A DNA stretch of 64,000 bases, from NCBI RefSeq assembly GCF_001949145.1, contig NW_019091377.1, positions 509,735 to 573,734 of the forward strand, written 5' to 3'. A program made the translations under genes and the position numbers. Position 1 is the first letter of the stretch. Each line of letters opens with the position of its first letter. Below the pieces are notes generated by a model. That model did no database searches and was not told the origin of the DNA. It saw only the letters and a program-made list of their open reading frames with translations. Origin of the DNA: Acanthaster planci. Taxonomy: Eukaryota > Echinodermata > Asteroidea > Valvatida > Acanthasteridae. Shown piece by piece: positions 35,201 to 46,500 of the stretch.

Positions 35201-37447
35201 ATCAACTGTCTGCCAAAACAGCAATCTGATTGATCAGAAATTATGTTAATGCGTATTTGGAAGTTTTCATGAATAATTAATTCCATGAGGTCAAAAGAAT
35301 GACCATTTTTGTCTCACAAAGAGCATGAGTAAAAGTACTTTAGCTTTCAAGGATTATAATTTAGGAACTGAAACCAGTTGCCGGGAATTGAAAGCCCCTA
35401 AACCAGTTAGCTTTTCACTGATTGCAACGTCTTTTCATCTTACCACAGCTTCACCGAGCTTCCATCCAGCACGATGAGCTCACTGCTGAGCAGAAGCAGT
35501 TGATCAGTGGAGAGGAACAGGAGAAGAAGATTGGCTCCTACGAGGAAGCCTTCCTTGCCATCAAGGATGCAACAGGGGTCAGTGACCTCCAGGTTAGTCA
35601 CTTAATTGTCCTCAGACGCTGTCAACTGGGTGCTTTCTACCATCCCTACATACCTAGCGGGTACCTAGCGATTACTGTACTGGGCATAAAATGCAAAGTC
35701 TCAAACACATCAGTATCCAAGTGGCTGTATCAAATACATGTACTAAATCACTCTTGTACCAGCTTGGCATTTGAAGCTGATTTTTATCGGCTTCTAATTG
35801 CGAGATCAAATTTCTTATGTGGACAGAAGTCTTCACATTTAAACAAAGACACCTTAGAACCTGTTTGAGTCACAATTGAAATGCAAGAAAACTTGAACTG
35901 ATGGCTAACCTGTCATTGCTGCACTAGGAGGTTGTGTTGCGGTTCGAGTCACAAGAAGAAACCACAAAGCACCTCGAGGATCTCAAGGACAGCGGGGAGA
36001 AGCAGGTGAATCGTCTCAAAGAGGAGAAGGCCAAGCTACAGCGAGAGTTTGAGGAGATGAAGTACTCAGGGGAGGCGAGATTATCTAGGTGAGTTAGCAA
36101 CCCCCACCCCATTCTACTGTTCACAGTTAGTAACAAAATGTACTCGACATGGTATGCATGAAAAATGATGACGGTCTATCGTTACTTGCAACAACTGACA
36201 AGAAAAGTGTACACTGGCTGTTACTTTGAAGAAATAATTGATAATTCCTAACTCTGTGAACCCATAGAATTCTATTCAAAACTTTACAAGAGAACTTGGT
36301 TTACACTGTCCAATGGGAAAGATAATTCTGTAATTAAATTGGCTCTTTCTTTTGTCACAGTGGACAGAGGATGCTGGAGCAATTCCAGGCCCACTTGAAG
36401 AACGAGGAGGACCGAAGGACCACCTCCCAAGACAAACTGGACAAGTCCAGTAAGATCCTGGTCAACGTCAAGTCAGGAGTGGAGCATCTAGCTGACAAAC
36501 TGCAGCACCTCAAAGCTGTACGTCAATAGTTCGCTGTTCTTTGATTCTGCCAAATCTGTTTTAAGTTTGATTTCAAATGATTGAAATAATGTTCTGCTAA
36601 CTGTTTGTAGAGCAGTCAATCAGATACCCTAGAAAACTCAGTATTCAAGGACAAATTTTTTCTGTCACAACAAACTCGGTGCCTTTCTTTGCAAACAACC
36701 AATGACGTGTCAGTGACTGTGATCTGTTCATTTTTTCCCGCAGAGCAAAGGTCACGTTCCCCAGGCTCAGCTATCTCCGACGTCTGATGAGTTTGTCTTG
36801 GACCTCCTGTCAACCTGTGAGGAGAAGCTCCTGAAATTGATGGAGGACCTCGATGGGCAAGACGTGGACGAGACTCTCCAGCAAATGGAAGAAGAGGAGG
36901 TAGAACGTTTTGTCCAATTTATCAGTTACCGGCAATTTGGTGAAATCTGCAGGGCAGTGTTGCCTCAAACTATCTAGCATCTGATTTTTCTTCCATGTTT
37001 TTTTTAGAAATGCTGTCATTTCTCTTACTCTCTTCTCTGACTTGACACAATTTCTTCCAGTTCCATGTGGGTATCGAGGGCCAAATGCCTCAATACAACA
37101 CACGAATCAAGCTTGCTGCCATCTCAAGAGACACTGCATATGATGGTAGGTGCTATTCACTTGCCCTTAATGCTTCAACCAATTTCAAAAGACCCAGTTT
37201 GCTCGGTTATATATTTTTATTCTTTTAAATGCAATATGTTTGCCTTTACATAATGAGAGCATCATCTACATGAACTGAATTGTCAGACGAAAATTGACAA
37301 CACATTTTTGAACGTGCAGATGATGATGAAAGCGGCGATGATGAAGACATCATCACAAGGAGCCAACTCAAGAAGCAGGCCCAAACACTAGTGGACTCCA
37401 AGACCAAGAAACACAAGGTCCGCGCCCGCAAGAAGAAGGGCAAGTAG
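32252..37447 (+). CDS. ODAD3: Outer dynein arm docking complex subunit 3 (CCDC151)
   Basis: Eleven exons join in phase: 32252-32333, 33408-33607, 33897-34076, 34208-34435, 34858-34980, 35449-35592, 35928-36088, 36361-36517, 36744-36899, 37061-37145 and 37320-37447. The sum is 1644 nt, 547 codons plus TAG. The N-terminus has the family signature ISEITRKIALLDGDRKAYYE followed by SSQWTINQN, almost as in vertebrate CCDC151. Long coiled coils follow (residues about 30-440), then a conserved helical tail before an acidic DDDDESGDDED cluster and a basic end (KKHKVRARKKKGK). Human ODAD3 is about 595 residues, so this is near full length. ODAD3 is part of the complex that anchors outer dynein arms on axonemal doublet microtubules, and its loss causes primary ciliary dyskinesia in vertebrates. 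No frame breaks or missing exons were seen. Confidence 0.95.
32600..33040 (+). mobile_element. LINE 3' end (truncated) in ODAD3 intron 1
   Basis: A frame ending at 32757 contains EGPKLWNSLHVSVKDRSL, the PxLWNSL motif near the C-terminus of many LINE reverse transcriptases of the jockey/CR1/RTE type. A 3' UTR follows, then a simple tail of GAAA/TGAA units at about 33020-33040. Only the last part of the element remains. Confidence 0.65.
34989..35016 (+). repeat. TAGTC microsatellite
   Basis: Three to four tandem TAGTC/TTGTC units lie just inside the intron after the 34858-34980 exon of ODAD3. Confidence 0.7.
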
Positions 37448-37541
37448 AGCCCTCAACGAATGCTCCTTCCCCAAGCAGAACTGACATTGAGTCACCAGGG
37501 CACCAGACTTGTCCATCACCTTTCAGCTTCTCTCCCATGGA

Positions 37542-37547
37542 ATTAAA
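37542..37547 (+). terminator. Poly(A) signal ATTAAA candidate for ODAD3
   Basis: ATTAAA lies about 95 bp after the ODAD3 stop codon, the nearest variant signal. Cleavage there would give a short 3' UTR. Confidence 0.4.
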
Positions 37548-38394
37548 AGTTTTGCCCAGTTCTGTTGCCTCTATTGTGTATATACTGTAGTGTTAAAATG
37601 ATCACATGTACATTTTATTAATCTGTAAGAATTGAGACATTACTAGAACATTTACTTTGCAAAGTGTAGTTCTGTTCCCAATTGTGGCATTTATAAAAAA
37701 ACAAAAAAACCAAGATTTATGGGAAGTAAATTTGAGCCAAGAATTTCTGCCGGGCTGCTTTGCCAGCGCGAAGGTTTGTTGTCGGTCTTTTCTAACGATT
37801 TCGCAATTCGGTAGTTTGGGTGTTACATTTTTTGACAGGCGGAGTTGTAGGAGGGGATACATCATTCAGTCATAAACATTTGTATGTCTTAAAACGCTCC
37901 GAAAGCGTGGTTCCCCATTGTGTGACACCCATATTTTGTTATAAAAATGGTTGCGTCTAACAAGTTGAAAGTGCTTTTGTCCAAATGTGTAAATATCGAA
38001 AAAAATTCGTGGAAAGTGTCGTTCGATAATAAGCATAAATGTATTTCAAATGGGTGTTTTGGGGTGTAAGCATACAGGATGTAGCAGGGTTTGTTATGGA
38101 CATGTACATTTGCATGCAGGTGCATGTACATGTATTTGTGCGTGAATGCTGTGACAATATCCGTCCATGGCGATGACAGAATTCAGGTCTGTGTTTATGT
38201 ACATTCGTAAGCCTACAGCTTTGAACATTCAAAAGATTTTAATAAAAGAAAATATGTTGCTGTCGACCTGATGTTTTTACTTCGCGAGTCATCATCATGT
38301 AAGTCACGCAGAATTTTTTTTATTTAACATAAAGAAATTTTGCATGTATTTCCAGTGGTCTGTGAGACTTGATGTTTTCATCACAAAAGTACGT

Positions 38395-38453
38395 TTAACC
38401 CTAACCCTCCTCAATCCTTCACCTGTTGGAGGATTGAGGAGGGTTAGGGTTAA
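38395..38453. repeat. TTAA-bounded 59-bp hairpin element, copy 2
   Basis: It has perfect 23-bp inverted arms around the same 13-nt loop as copy 1. The length is identical and only two positions differ. It lies in intergenic DNA about 0.9 kb downstream of the ODAD3 stop. The flanks are unrelated to those of copy 1, so this is a mobile unit and not part of a larger duplication. Confidence 0.85.
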
Positions 38454-38558
38454 CTCGAGCCGTTCTGGATGGTGAAAGTCGTAATAAAAGTAAAGAACAT
38501 GTGTATCCACGTGAACAGTTTAGGTGGTACGCGCGCGTTACATTCCTGTTCGATCAAT

Positions 38559-38746
38559 CCGGTTCGTGTGACGTTACTTCAGTTTAAACCACGCCCACTG
38601 CGCAAGCACTGCATATAGAGTTACATGCACTGGTCGCCGTTTACATGGAACCGTGGAACCTGGAGTTAACGCGCAATTTAAGCGGTCGTCCATTGGGAGC
38701 CTGCAAGTCGTGGCGCGTCCACCTTTGTGACGAAGTCACGAACCGG
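38559..38746 (+). mobile_element. MITE family C, copy 1
   Basis: The element starts CCGGTTCGTGTGACG and ends GTGACGAAGTCACGAACCGG, so it has terminal inverted repeats. Internally it has CAGTTTAAACCACGCC, GTTTACATGGAACCGTGG and GTCCATTGGGAGCCTG. The same unit is inverted at 52809-52997. It has no coding capacity. Confidence 0.8.
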
Positions 38747-40882
38747 ATAGGATGTTGTGCCAACTGATCTCTATATTAGAATTATTGAGAGCAGTGGTTG
38801 TATCTTGCCGTAATCACACGAACGCCAAGTTTAAGAACGCGCGCCCATGTCGCCATCGCAGAAAAACGTCTCCTTGAATGGGTCTACAAACGGACAAGGC
38901 GCACATCTGTGTCCACAGTGGAAAAACCCAGGGTTTTTTTCCGTTTTTGTACATGTGCAGTGTACACGCTTTTACTCGGCGAGGTTAAATAACGCATGGG
39001 ACGCAAGTTTCATTGGTCTCGTGATGTGTCGCCCTTGCCCATCAGCCGTAACTTATTGTAGGAAAAATGACAAAAACTGAAAATGCGCGGCTCTCAGGAA
39101 TGAGTTTCCCTATTGATTTTTATTTTTTGTCCACAATGATTTTTAAAATTGTCTTTTATGACACCGGGCCTTGTATATCGATAACAATTACATGTATTAG
39201 TGTCTCGGCAGAAAACTTTTCTGCCGACCTTCTGTTCGAAATCTGCCGACTAGAACCACTTACTAGAATGTTTTTTTGGGGGGACAACGGAACGTGTGTT
39301 ATAGCCTTTTTTGTGGGAGAAGTCATCACTCATCAGCTCTGACGACAGCCCTTCAACTTTATTTTTATATTCAAGGCCAATGAAACTTTTTTTCTTTTCC
39401 ATTGGTTGAACACTCCTAACTCTTTGTGAAATCTTAATGTCTGTTTCGTGGAAACATTCACACAAATCAGATCGAAAAGAAATGGCGTCTTCTGTCGGTT
39501 TTAGGCTATAATTTGAAAGGGAAGCTTCGATCGCAGGTGTCGTTGGTTAGCATATTCTCATTTAAAACAAATTTAAGAAAGAACTGGTTGTTATTATCAA
39601 CGATGTGGTGGAAATTTTTGTTTAGAGCAAGAAATTCAGTTTACTGTAATGTCTTCGTATATGTCGTTCGTGTGTACATGCGTCTGCACCTGTGTTTAAA
39701 ACCTCGCCGGATTACGGAGACAAACCTCATTATGCGCTGACCTATATGCTTTCATACCTTGTGATCCTAGAAACAAAAAGGAAACTGTAAGATGTATTTT
39801 AATATGTAACTATAAGATGTGTGTTAATACAACGCTTCCACAGAAGTCATCAGTGCTTCATTTAGAATAAAAAAGGTTTTGACAAGTTCATAAAATTATG
39901 GATTTGCCAAAAACACCGAAAACTTGCTGTTGCCTGTAACAAAGACAATTATTGAACTGTAATTATGCCGAGCTCTGCGGCATTTTCAGGATGTCAAGTG
40001 TTCCAATCGTCAGAGCTGTGAACTGTTCTTGTTCGTCATCTCATGTTCTTCATGAGGTAAGATGCCTATTCTATGTGGCATTTTTACCATTTTATCCTCG
40101 GATAAACTTTACCCTTATGGCTCATAAAGTTTCTGAAACCTACTTATTTAACGGCCAAAAGTTTAGAGTGTCTGAGAATTTCTTTTGACCGTGGTGTCAG
40201 TCCGCAACTCTCAGCCTTTCCTAAATACATGTACATGTACACTCGTCGTTGGAGGGAACGGTGCCGTCTTCAACTCCTGATGAAGTGTATTTGGAAGAAC
40301 CAGAGTCACGCACCCTTTTCTGACCTTGAACCGATTACTTTACCCCTTACCTTTCTACCGTTTTTAGGTCATTAGCAAAATGAGGTTTCGCATCCATTAT
40401 TAATTGTCTCTTTTGTAGAAAAAAATCAGGTACATTCATCGGTTCTCGGAGTCTTACAGTTTCGAACAAGTACGTCTGTCGCTGCACCCACGCAGGCGTC
40501 AAAAATACCGTTTTGCAAAGAAAAGACCCACCAAGCTTACAAAATTTCAGACACCAAGAACTTACGATTCATCAATCTCATGCATGCATGCAGCACCTGT
40601 AATCAATCATGAATGTTTGACAATTCACTGGCGCCATGCGACATCTATAATCAATCATGGATGTTCGTGACATTGCAGATATAGGAGAAGGACATTGTTA
40701 CCAATTCCACGCAATAGTGAATGCTGTAGTCTAGACGGAACGATATGCTCTCACACACGACAATCAATGGTGTATGTCCCACAAAGGGGGCGGAAACGTC
40801 ACCCCCAGCTCCCCACGGTGGATAAATGTGACCAAAAAGCTTTCAAACTGAGCCCTATGTTGTCCATCCATTCAGCCGTCCT

Positions 40883-40942
40883 TGTCTACGTCTGTAAGCA
40901 TGCACCCCGAAACATCGGGATGCATGCTTACAGACGTAGACA
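40883..40942. repeat. 60-bp near-perfect palindrome
   Basis: Two 28-nt arms starting TGTCTACGTCTGTAAGCATG pair with one mismatch around an AACA loop. It is intergenic. It is unlike the TTAA hairpin family in sequence. Confidence 0.9.
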
Positions 40943-41460
40943 CCCTTGATACCCTTACCAATTTGAAATACCGAAATACCTCAACAGGTCTTCTCTGATT
41001 ACATCGTAGTTGTGTTTTTCCTACAAAAGTGGCTGCTCAAACTATGGCTGTCCTTCAGTAAAAGGATAATTCAAAAGCCAAAAGTAGCTACCACAATACC
41101 AGATAACGATATAAGTATTAGGTCTACTGAATGGAAATACAACCCTTCTCAAGATTAATTGGACGACTGTATATTTCCAACAAAATTGGGGTAAAATCAA
41201 AACCAACGAATGGGTAATTTCTCTGCAAACGCCAACCGTCCATGTTAATGAGATTGATCTTTGGGCAGAGAATACTGTGTAGCGAGTGAGCCGTGGGGAA
41301 AGAAACGATACCCAATGCCAGACAGTCTGGCCCGTTACCTGGTTTGCTTAGCACATACATGTACATCCTTTCACATAAGTAAAATGTGTCTCTGATGACT
41401 TAATGAAATGGGGCCCTGGAGATTTTTGGACACGAACTTAAAGTACCTGGCTGGTCAGTG

Positions 41461-42194
41461 CACTGCAAAAACTGGGGTGTTAAATTTAACACCCGCGGTG
41501 TTATCAGAAGACTACACCAACACTATTCACTNNNNNNNNNNNNNNNNNNNNNNNNNNNNNNNNNNNNNNNNNNNNNNNNNNNNNNNNNNNNNNNNNNNNN
41601 NNNNNNNNNNNNNNNNNNNNNNNNNNNNNNNNNNNNNNNNNNNNNNNNNNNNNNNNNNNNNNNNNNNNNNNNNNNNNNNNNNNNNNNNNNNNNNNNNNNN
41701 NNNNNNNNNNNNNNNNNNNNNNNNNNNNNNNNNNNNNNNNNNNNNNNNNNNNNNNNNNNNNNNNNNNNNNNNNNNNNNNNNNNNNNNNNNNNNNNNNNNN
41801 NNNNNNNNNNNNNNNNNNNNNNNNNNNNNNNNNNNNNNNNNNNNNNNNNNNNNNNNNNNNNNNNNNNNNNNNNNNNNNNNNNNNNNNNNNNNNNNNNNNN
41901 NNNNNNNNNNNNNNNNNNNNNNNNNNNNNNNNNNNNNNNNNNNNNNNNNNNNNNNNNNNNNNNNNNNNNNNNNNNNNNNNNNNNNNNNNNNNNNNNNNNN
42001 NNNNNNNNNNNNNNNNNNNNNNNNNNNNNNNNNNNNNNNNNNNNNNNNNNNNNNNNNNNNNNNNNNNNNNNNNNNNNNNNNNNNNNNNNNNNNNNNNNNN
42101 NNNNNNNNNNNNNNNNNNNNNNNNNNNNNCCCTATGGTGTGGTCATCTGATAACACCCACAAGTGTTGATTTTAACACCCGGGTTTTTGCAGTG
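41461..42194. mobile_element. Terminal-inverted-repeat element spanning the assembly gap
   Basis: The left end reads CACTGCAAAAACTGGGGTGT and the right end is its near complement, closing GGGTTTTTGCAGTG. Inside both ends are GGTGTTAAA/TTTAACACC and GATAACACC blocks. The centre is replaced by Ns, so the true length is unknown and internal genes cannot be judged. The gap probably arose because the element is repeated in the genome or forms strong secondary structure. Confidence 0.7.
41532..42129. other. Assembly gap (598 N)
   Basis: A run of N only. Frames running through it are artefacts. Confidence 1.
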
Positions 42195-43392
42195 TGTGCT
42201 GTTATTTGACCTCTGGCGTTGGAGGTCAACTTATTGAAATAATTCACTTCCTCTGCTCTGAAGGCCAAAAGGCGTATTACCGAATTTTCCCATTTTCTGC
42301 AGCAGAAATGTATGTAACCCTATGTACTGTATGTATGTAAAATAATGAAATATGCAACCCTAAATGTATGTGTTACGTGGTGCTCCAACAGTTGGAAATC
42401 TGAAGTTTCCTTCTACAGATATTCGCGTTGAACATATATACAGTCATGTACATGTATACCGCAGAAGCTAAAGTCTTCATGGTTTTTGCTTGTGGAACTA
42501 GAGATGTGGTTTGTCATTCGAAAGTGCAGGTCAAAAAGAGGCCTGCTCGATGCGCACATTGGGGCCACTCTTGGGCGTCTCAATGCCATAAACCGTGCTC
42601 CTCGGTATACGACACACCGTCGTGACTGTGGTAGTACCAGACTTGTTTGTCACCTGGAACAGGTAATTGTTACCTGGTGCATACATGCTTGTCTGAAGTA
42701 CAGCTGTGATTGGTCAAAAGTCCATACAGGCGGGGCTTAATTAATCACAGACATGTCTGTGGGCTTATTGAACCGACGAGGCCTTGTATCGCGCATGCGC
42801 GATTCGATCAGAACCTGAAGCTTTGAGGAGATGGGGCCGGGGGGCGTTTCCCAATCGCTGGCCACAGCCAGGATGTAATAGCACGCATGTCCACAGGGGC
42901 GTATATTATTTCCAGCCCCAAGTAGCTGATGTTCTGTTGCATAGAGGCTTGGCCAAGTAAAGACTGGTGAACCAAAATAGCGTGTCCTCGTTAAATCGTT
43001 TTGTGGTTGGTATTTACACCGTGCCCGTTTTATACTAGAACGGTTTTATTTGCTTATCATGTTACGATTGCCTACTCTCCACGGTGAAACTTTTTGTTTC
43101 GCAAACTACAACTCTGATTGGTTAATTTTCCGTACAGACTCTCTTTACAATGTCACGTGAACCCCAAATGACGTAGCGGTGCCAACCCATTACGACCCTA
43201 CACTCTTCACGAGTGGTTTGGATTCACTGAGGTATCCATTCTTGTCTCATATAGACTTACTGGCCCTTAGTCCGTGATTGGCCAAATTTCAAACATCACA
43301 CCATCCAGGTCACGTTTGTTGATCAGTGGCAAACCAGGCCTGTCGTACAGTAATTCAAATTCAAGGCGGAGTTGTGGGGGCCAGAACGAAGC
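42195..43392. other. Intergenic DNA upstream of the secreted-protein gene
   Basis: No exon was seen. A CGCGCATGCGCG palindrome lies near 42790. The last few hundred bases should carry the promoter of the gene starting at 43504. Confidence 0.35.
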
Positions 43393-43400
43393 TTTAAAAG
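43393..43400 (+). promoter_or_regulatory. TATA-like box TTTAAAAG
   Basis: TTTAAAAG lies 104 bp upstream of the ATG at 43504. A start about 30 bp downstream would give a 5' UTR of about 70-80 nt. TATA boxes are more common in tissue-specific, highly expressed secreted genes, which fits the product. Confidence 0.45.
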
Positions 43401-43503
43401 ACGAGGCCCCTCCGCTGGTTGGGCATTCTACTTGCTCCAGCTTCCATGACGCCGAGGTAACGCTGCGTTTTTCGCCGAACAAGCCCATCCGACAACTGCC
43501 AAA

Positions 43504-46500
43504 ATGAATGCGCTGACTGTGTTTGCCTCTTGCTGCTTTCTGCTTGGTCAGATGGTGACATGCTCTGCAATGTCTCTCCGTGGCTATCAGGTATTAAAAA
43601 AGCAAAATTCTTTAATTGATGAAAGATAAGCTAATGTAGCAGTAACATGATTACTGGCAAACTCATGACAAATGTGGGAATCTGGGGGGATTTTCTGCGG
43701 GCTAGGTCCCTGTGAACGTATTCTCAGAGGACTGCGACTGGAATATTTGCGAATCTCAGCTGAAAGCTGTTACCCACTGTGCTTTCCGTTATTTCATAAT
43801 ATTTTCGTGAATTTAGCCTGACCGACACTCACAACTACCACTAGAAAGGCCGTGGGTACGTGCACCACCAAACCGCTCGTAACAAACACCTGCAAGTGAA
43901 ACGAACTACTGCGAACTTTGAACGCAAGCGCGCGATATTGAAAGGGCGACTTGCTAGCTGACTACGCGACTCTGATAATGCTCGCTCTCTAGAGCGGAAT
44001 GGTCCAACTGTAGACCGTGTTGTCTGTTGTAGACTACTACAGACAACAGAGATAAGCAGGTTTTGTGACTTGAGATACGGGCTCAGTGAAAATATTTCTC
44101 TCGTTTGAAATGCAACGTATTCATTTAATTCAAAGCCTGAACGATTAATGTCTTTATTACATGTATTTTGATTCTGTAGCATCTATTTCACACTTTCTAC
44201 ACTGAGATTGTACTTGTACATTAACACATTCATGCTAACTCAACAAGAAAGTTTTGGTTTGTAGTTTTAATATTAATTTCGTAACTTATTTTTCTATCTT
44301 GAGAGGCAGTTCCCAGGCCCCCAATCTACGGCTAATGTTGTAGAATACAGTATGGAATAAATATTTCAGTGGGATACAATTTGCATATTGATTTTGTTTG
44401 CTTTTAGTGGGAAGAACATCTGATGCGGCTTAAACACGGGGGTAGCGGTAAGTTTCTTCAGTCTGAGTTTCTAAGTTAGTTTCTCCTAAGGCCGCATTTC
44501 AGAAAATAAAGAATACTATTTATCGTATATTGTGTATTTGTTGGTGGGTTGATTGGTACTCCAGAGACTCATCGGTGTCCACAATGTAAGACCAAGGCAA
44601 AAACATTATCGATTTCCAGAGAGTGAAATGTGATGTACACTGAAAATTATTCTACATTTCGATTCAATAATTTTGAAAAGAACAACTCCCAGCAGAGAAT
44701 TTGAGTGAAATTTTGATATTACATTGATTGAGTCAATTTCCATGGAAGTTTCGTGGCAGCTAGCGAGGTTTCACTGCAATCGTTGCCATGTCACTCTTTA
44801 AATAATAATTTAGAGAGTAACGCTTTGAAACGCCCCCAGGTGTGCTTTGCTTCCAGCTGTGGCCACCTCGAGCCAGCTGGCTGTTTCCACTATCTCCAGG
44901 TACAGCACCGTGGATGTCCAGACTTTCCAACAGGACGAGAGCAGGGTATTCATCGGACGGCTTTGCGGTCAATCGGTCGGGGACGCCGTGAACGTCACTG
45001 TACTCCTCAACAACAACCCTGGCTGGGAACCCGTCAAAGGGGTGGTGGAGTACTTCGTTATCGATTCCAACTATCAGGTGAGTTCCTCCACGAATTTCGG
45101 TTAAAATGCTTCATCCCACTACTTACAGTAAAGCTACTAACTGAGTAATCCAAGATAATGTCAAATGAGAACGGTTTTATTTTCATGACAGATTGGGTGC
45201 ATCAATCAGCAACCTCAAGTTGTTACAAAACGTCATGGCAACTTGATTTTTTTTGTCATCTTTGTTTTTTAAAAGTAATCCAAATAGGCGTTTTCCCAAA
45301 AAATGTTTTAGCTTCTTTAAAACGTTATTTGTTATTAATTATTTGTTTGTTTTCACGGTGGCTGCTTTTGTTTTTTTTCTTTTGTTGATTAGTTGGGTTT
45401 GGGTTTTCCTGCCTTATATTTTTGTGTCTTTTTTTTTTCTTTCCTTTGGGGATGGTTGTTGTAAGGGAATAAGCGGCCTTGTTTACTGATTTGGGTATTG
45501 TTGACATCAGCAAAGACACTAAGGCTGAGTTCGGGCGGCTTGTTCCCGCATGTTCACGAACAGTTCAATTTGTTGTTCGTGGGTCGACCGCTCGAACACC
45601 GAGAAGAAACAAACAACACGCAACATGGCGGCGTCCATGTACGTTACTTGAGAGTTAAGGTTTGGATGGGTTGAATTCTTTTCTATATAAACAGGAACAT
45701 TCATTTCTGTATTTGGGAAAATAATTAATGTTAATTTTGCAAAACTTCCCATTGTCTACATGGTCTATGGCTTTGGAAGCCACCTCTCCACTTTTTGCAG
45801 CTGTTCAAAAATCAAAATCTCATGGGTTTTCCGTGTGTTCCTGTGAAACCCTGACGAGGAGGTGGTGTGTGATCCTGTTCCGAGATCAGTGTTCCTGAGT
45901 CGTGTTCCCGCCGTTCGAGCGCGAGAACAAGAAACCCGTGTCAAGAACAGACCGCCCGAACTCGACCTAAGAATAGAACAGGATATGAACATGTGATCTC
46001 CCGAAAGCTGTACGGGTAGTCTAGCAACTCAACTACTCACACATTTTGTTATATAATTCTCAATTTGTCATACACTATATCTTTGTCAAGGGGCGCCAAT
46101 CGTCAGCCATATATCGTATAAAGTTTAAAGTCACAACACAGGGTCGCAGGTTCAAATCCCGCTATTGGCAGCCTCAGTGTGAACATTTGTGCACGTTTTC
46201 CCCCTTATTATGAAAGATTTATTTGGCAATCTTTTTGTCTTTTTTAAAGGTTAAATCCAACGGTGCCTTTGAATCTATACGTATATCTTTTCAAATCAAA
46301 AATATCTGTTGCTGAGGCAGGAAGGTGTATTGTGCAGCAACAAGGACTCGAACGGCTACGCAACCCCTAACTGTCTGATCGAATCCTGGCCCAACAAGTA
46401 TGATATTATCGTCATAGCCACTGCAGGCTCTGTGTCTGGTATCGCCTTCACCTTGAATGCGGAGTTCTACGATGAGGTAAACTTAAACGCGCACTTTGAA

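Larger units (their letters stand above)
37548..41460. other. Intergenic DNA with hairpins and a MITE, no gene seen
   Basis: It holds a TTAA hairpin (38395-38453), a MITE (38559-38746) and a near-perfect palindrome (40883-40942), described separately. Short frames such as 38847-39080 (MSPSQKNVSLNGSTNGQ...) look N-terminal-like but have no good donor and were not called. Confidence 0.4.

Noticed and set aside
38847-39080. Possible first exon starting MSPSQKNVSLNGS
   Set aside because: The start looks reasonable, but there is no good donor and no downstream exon could be linked.
41408-42169. Long frames on both strands across 41.4-42.2 kb
   Set aside because: They run through the N gap and are artefacts.
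45253-45489. Hydrophobic plus-strand frames resembling membrane proteins
   Set aside because: They come from T-rich intronic sequence, which encodes Phe/Leu/Val by composition.
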